This document shows positions 7,307 through 8,836 of a stretch of DNA of 8,836 bases, piece after piece; positions within the stretch are counted from its first letter, which is position 1; every line of letters begins with the position of its first letter. Origin of the DNA: Aquiflexum sp041751335 (GTDB lineage Bacteria; Bacteroidota; Bacteroidia; Cytophagales; Cyclobacteriaceae); the NCBI RefSeq assembly GCF_041751335.1, contig NZ_JBGSXS010000320.1, positions 1 to 8,836 of the forward strand. The letters are read 5' to 3'. The notes under the pieces are model-generated. The model ran no database searches and was not told the DNA's origin. It saw only the letters and a list, made by a program, of their open reading frames with translations. A program made the position numbers and the translations under genes.

Positions 7307-7412
7307 AATTTGGAAAATTTTTCTAATTTTAAGCATCTATCTCTATTTCAAACCAAGGATTGTCAGGTGTTGCATTTTTGGTTTGATGTACTACAATTTT
7401 CCGCTAAAATGA
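7290..7412 (+). CDS. Possible 40-residue small membrane protein
   Basis: A short open frame not resembling anything I recognise. It starts with ATG inside the 3' end of xseB (17-base overlap) and its TGA overlaps the ATG of the following barrel gene as ATGA. The product begins MRKTNEIWK, then a hydrophobic aromatic-rich stretch FLILSIYLYF (11-20), a basic turn KPRIVR, and a second hydrophobic part with CCIFGLMYYNF (27-37). This suggests a single, possibly hairpin, membrane segment with a positive N-terminus. Support is positional only: it fills the 102-base gap with tight overlaps on both sides, as real coupled genes do. A random 40-codon frame is not rare in AT-rich DNA, so this is tentative. 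Confidence 0.35.
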   Translation: MRKTNEIWKIFLILSIYLYFKPRIVRCCIFGLMYYNFPLK

Positions 7413-8116
7413 ATATTTCAGGTTCAACTCCGCTGTTTGCCATTCTTATTGGCTGTATGTTTTTTTCAACATTTTCTCAAGCCCAAAGCTTTTATCGTGA
7501 TGGAAATTTAAGGTCTAATTCGATTATTGTCGGAATCGGGCCTTCCTTTATGTATGCGGATAATGGCGGCATATTTACCGAGAGCAATTTCAATTGGAAT
7601 CCAGCAATATCACTAGGTTTCAATAAGAAACTACATAAAAGGATTGCCTTACAGGTCACAGGAGGGTTACAATTTGTCCAAAGCGGGGGTAGGATCAGAG
7701 ATTATGCCATGAAAAGCTGGGAAGAAGCAGGGGGTGCGTTTAGATTTAAAGGTCAGGCATATTTTGCCGATTTGATGCCTATTTTCTATGTGATCCCATA
7801 TGATAACCATATGAACAGAGGTAGGTTCAACACCTATATAGGTTCAGGAATCGGTGTTGTCCATGTCAACAGAAAACAGGCCTTTTCTTTTGACCCTGCG
7901 GCACCACAATTCTCTGCCCAAGCCACTACTGCCTATATTCCAGTTCTTGTCGGATTTAGCTACAGTTTGGATCAATTCTCAGATCTTTCATTAGAAATCA
8001 AAGGCATGTTCACTTTTTCAGATGACCTAGATGGCAATATTGGATACAACCTTTTCAACGACCACTTAATCCAAACCCAGATTGTTTACAAAAGGCTATT
8101 GAAAAGTTCTTATTAA
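7409..8116 (+). CDS. Outer-membrane beta-barrel protein
   Basis: Predicted 235-residue secreted protein that most likely forms a small beta-barrel in the outer membrane; its specific function is unknown. Residues 1 to about 25 form a signal peptide (hydrophobic core LFAILIGCMFF, then SQA before QSF as a likely cleavage site). The mature part alternates hydrophobic and polar residues in about eight strand-like segments, for example IIVGIGPSFMY, RIALQVTGGLQFV, FNTYIGSGIGVVHV, IPVLVGFSYSL, LSLEIKGMFTF and IQTQIVYKRLL, with Gly/Asn/Asp-rich turns. It ends in tyrosine, which fits a barrel C-terminus. The frame is open back to a TTG at 7310, but the signal peptide begins at the ATG at 7409, so that start is chosen. 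It is downstream of xseB on the same strand, but nothing links it to exonuclease function. Confidence 0.8.
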   Translation: MNISGSTPLFAILIGCMFFSTFSQAQSFYRDGNLRSNSIIVGIGPSFMYADNGGIFTESNFNWNPAISLGFNKKLHKRIALQVTGGLQFVQSGGRIRDYAMKSWEEAGGAFRFKGQAYFADLMPIFYVIPYDNHMNRGRFNTYIGSGIGVVHVNRKQAFSFDPAAPQFSAQATTAYIPVLVGFSYSLDQFSDLSLEIKGMFTFSDDLDGNIGYNLFNDHLIQTQIVYKRLLKSSY

Positions 8117-8169
8117 CAGGTAGCTTCAATCTTAACTCATGGACTGAGGGAATAAAGTGAGTTACTTCG

Positions 8170-8183
8170 GTCTTCTGTCTTCC
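8170..8183. repeat. Second, shorter GTCTYCC heptamer tract
   Basis: Two adjacent units, GTCTTCT and GTCTTCC, preceded by ttcg as in the tract before xseA (tcGGTCTTC in both). It lies in the 204-base gap between the barrel gene and the lipoprotein gene. The rest of that gap is AT-rich, and I see no RNA gene or convincing terminator in it. Two copies in two intergenic gaps of one window suggest a dispersed intergenic element. Confidence 0.65.
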
Positions 8184-8320
8184 AACAAAAGATAGAAAAA
8201 AACCATAACTGGCAGTATCGCATATAACCATAAAATTTATTTCATTTTTGTCGCATTTTTAAAGTCAGTAACGTCCTGAAGAAAACTGACCAATTATTAA
8301 TTTAAAAAAACAAACCCACT

Positions 8321-8836
8321 ATGAAATTCAGATCTTCATTTTACATGATTATGCTCTTACTTCTTTCAATGGCTTGCACTGATGAAGGACCCAACCAGGA
8401 ACCCCAATTATTTACCCTTAATCCATTGGGATTGGTAAATACCACTGTCAATCAATTGGCGCTCAAAGACAACCGATTGTACGCCATGACCACCAAAGGT
8501 ATCTATGTCAAAAACATCAATGAGCAGGGGAATTTCCGCTTGTTGGGTTTTGAAGGAGAAAATATAGAAGATGCCGTAATTTTTTCGGAAAATGATATTT
8601 TAGTCTCTTTTAGGGATATTGTATTTTTTTCTGAAAAAGAACCTGCCCTGTACCGGACATTAAATGGAGGAGAGTCCTGGGCAAAAGTAGAAAACAATTT
8701 CGGGGGCGGAGAATTTCCCGAGGCTATTCATGATTTTGAGGTACATCCAACCATTCCAAACCTAATATATGCAACTGGCAGTCAGGTAATTGCCAAATCA
8801 TCGGATACCGGAGTCACTTGGGAACCTGTTTGGGGA
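8321..8836 (+). CDS. Putative surface lipoprotein with Asp-box (BNR-type) propeller repeats, N-terminal part
   Basis: The first 172 codons of a gene cut by the right edge. Residues 1-18 are a lipoprotein signal peptide (charged KFR, hydrophobic MIMLLLLSMA), with the acylated cysteine predicted at C19. The mature N-terminus reads C-T-D-E-G; acidic residues at +2/+3 resemble the export signal that sends Bacteroidota lipoproteins to the cell surface. Two Asp-box motifs are visible: TLNGGESW (113-120, Asn for Asp) and SSDTGVTW (160-167, a full SxDxGxTW match). The second is preceded by NLIYATGSQVI, a blade-like strand pattern. This points to a beta-propeller of the sialidase/VPS10-like type, a fold used in binding as well as hydrolysis, so no enzymatic role is claimed. 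The start follows an A-rich leader (tttaaaaaaacaaac) with no Shine-Dalgarno motif, normal for the phylum. Confidence 0.82.
   Translation, partial: MKFRSSFYMIMLLLLSMACTDEGPNQEPQLFTLNPLGLVNTTVNQLALKDNRLYAMTTKGIYVKNINEQGNFRLLGFEGENIEDAVIFSENDILVSFRDIVFFSEKEPALYRTLNGGESWAKVENNFGGGEFPEAIHDFEVHPTIPNLIYATGSQVIAKSSDTGVTWEPVWG

Noticed and set aside
7310..7408. 33-residue N-terminal extension of the barrel protein from a TTG
   Set aside because: A good signal peptide starts only at the ATG at 7409, and an extension would bury it; the upstream part looks like chance open frame.
8133..8164. Inverted repeat TAACTCA...TGAGTTA after the barrel gene as a terminator
   Set aside because: The 7-base arms are AT-rich, the loop is 18 bases and no T-run follows, so an intrinsic terminator is not supported.
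8240..8320. Promoter for the lipoprotein gene
   Set aside because: CATTTTTG (8241-8248 region) has one mismatch to TAnnTTTG and no well-placed partner; too weak to annotate.
1..8836. CRISPR array, tRNA/rRNA gene, insertion sequence or prophage genes
   Set aside because: No regularly spaced direct repeats, tRNA-like folds, transposase motifs or phage proteins were recognised by reading both strands.

Overview
The window reads as chromosomal DNA from a member of Bacteroidota, most likely the Cytophagia/Cyclobacteriaceae side. This is an inference from three signs: AT-rich DNA with A-rich leaders and no Shine-Dalgarno motifs before starts; several TAnnTTTG -7 boxes, the Bacteroidota sigma-A type promoter; and a lipoprotein whose N-terminus after the cysteine is acidic. 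No database search was possible.

Layout. Left arm, minus strand: the N-terminal half of methionyl-tRNA synthetase (metG, cut by the left edge), preceded by a TetR-type regulator. Divergent from these, across about 150 bases carrying back-to-back promoters, is a plus-strand cluster. It begins with NAD-dependent DNA ligase (ligA), a small DUF6913-like protein and dihydrodipicolinate synthase (dapA), which overlap one another by 4 and 7 bases and so look like one operon. After a 99-base gap carrying a heptamer repeat come the two exonuclease VII subunits (xseA, xseB, overlapping by 11 bases). A possible 40-residue small membrane protein and an outer-membrane beta-barrel protein follow. A 204-base gap with a second copy of the heptamer repeat separates these from a putative surface lipoprotein with Asp-box (BNR-type) propeller repeats, cut by the right edge.

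How the genes work together. ligA (nick sealing) and xseA/xseB (single-strand DNA trimming) serve DNA replication and repair. dapA feeds lysine and diaminopimelate synthesis, and metG charges tRNA. This is mostly housekeeping. No phage, defence, CRISPR, transposon or RNA gene could be recognised, and no gene-free stretch exceeds about 200 bases.

Most noteworthy points: LigA is about 821 residues, some 130-150 longer than usual, because of extra sequence in its helix-hairpin-helix region; an overlooked 40-codon frame exactly bridges xseB and the barrel gene with overlaps at both ends; and GTCTYCC heptamer tracts sit in two intergenic gaps, one ending 3 bases before the xseA start codon. I did not find convincing evidence for a wholly new system.
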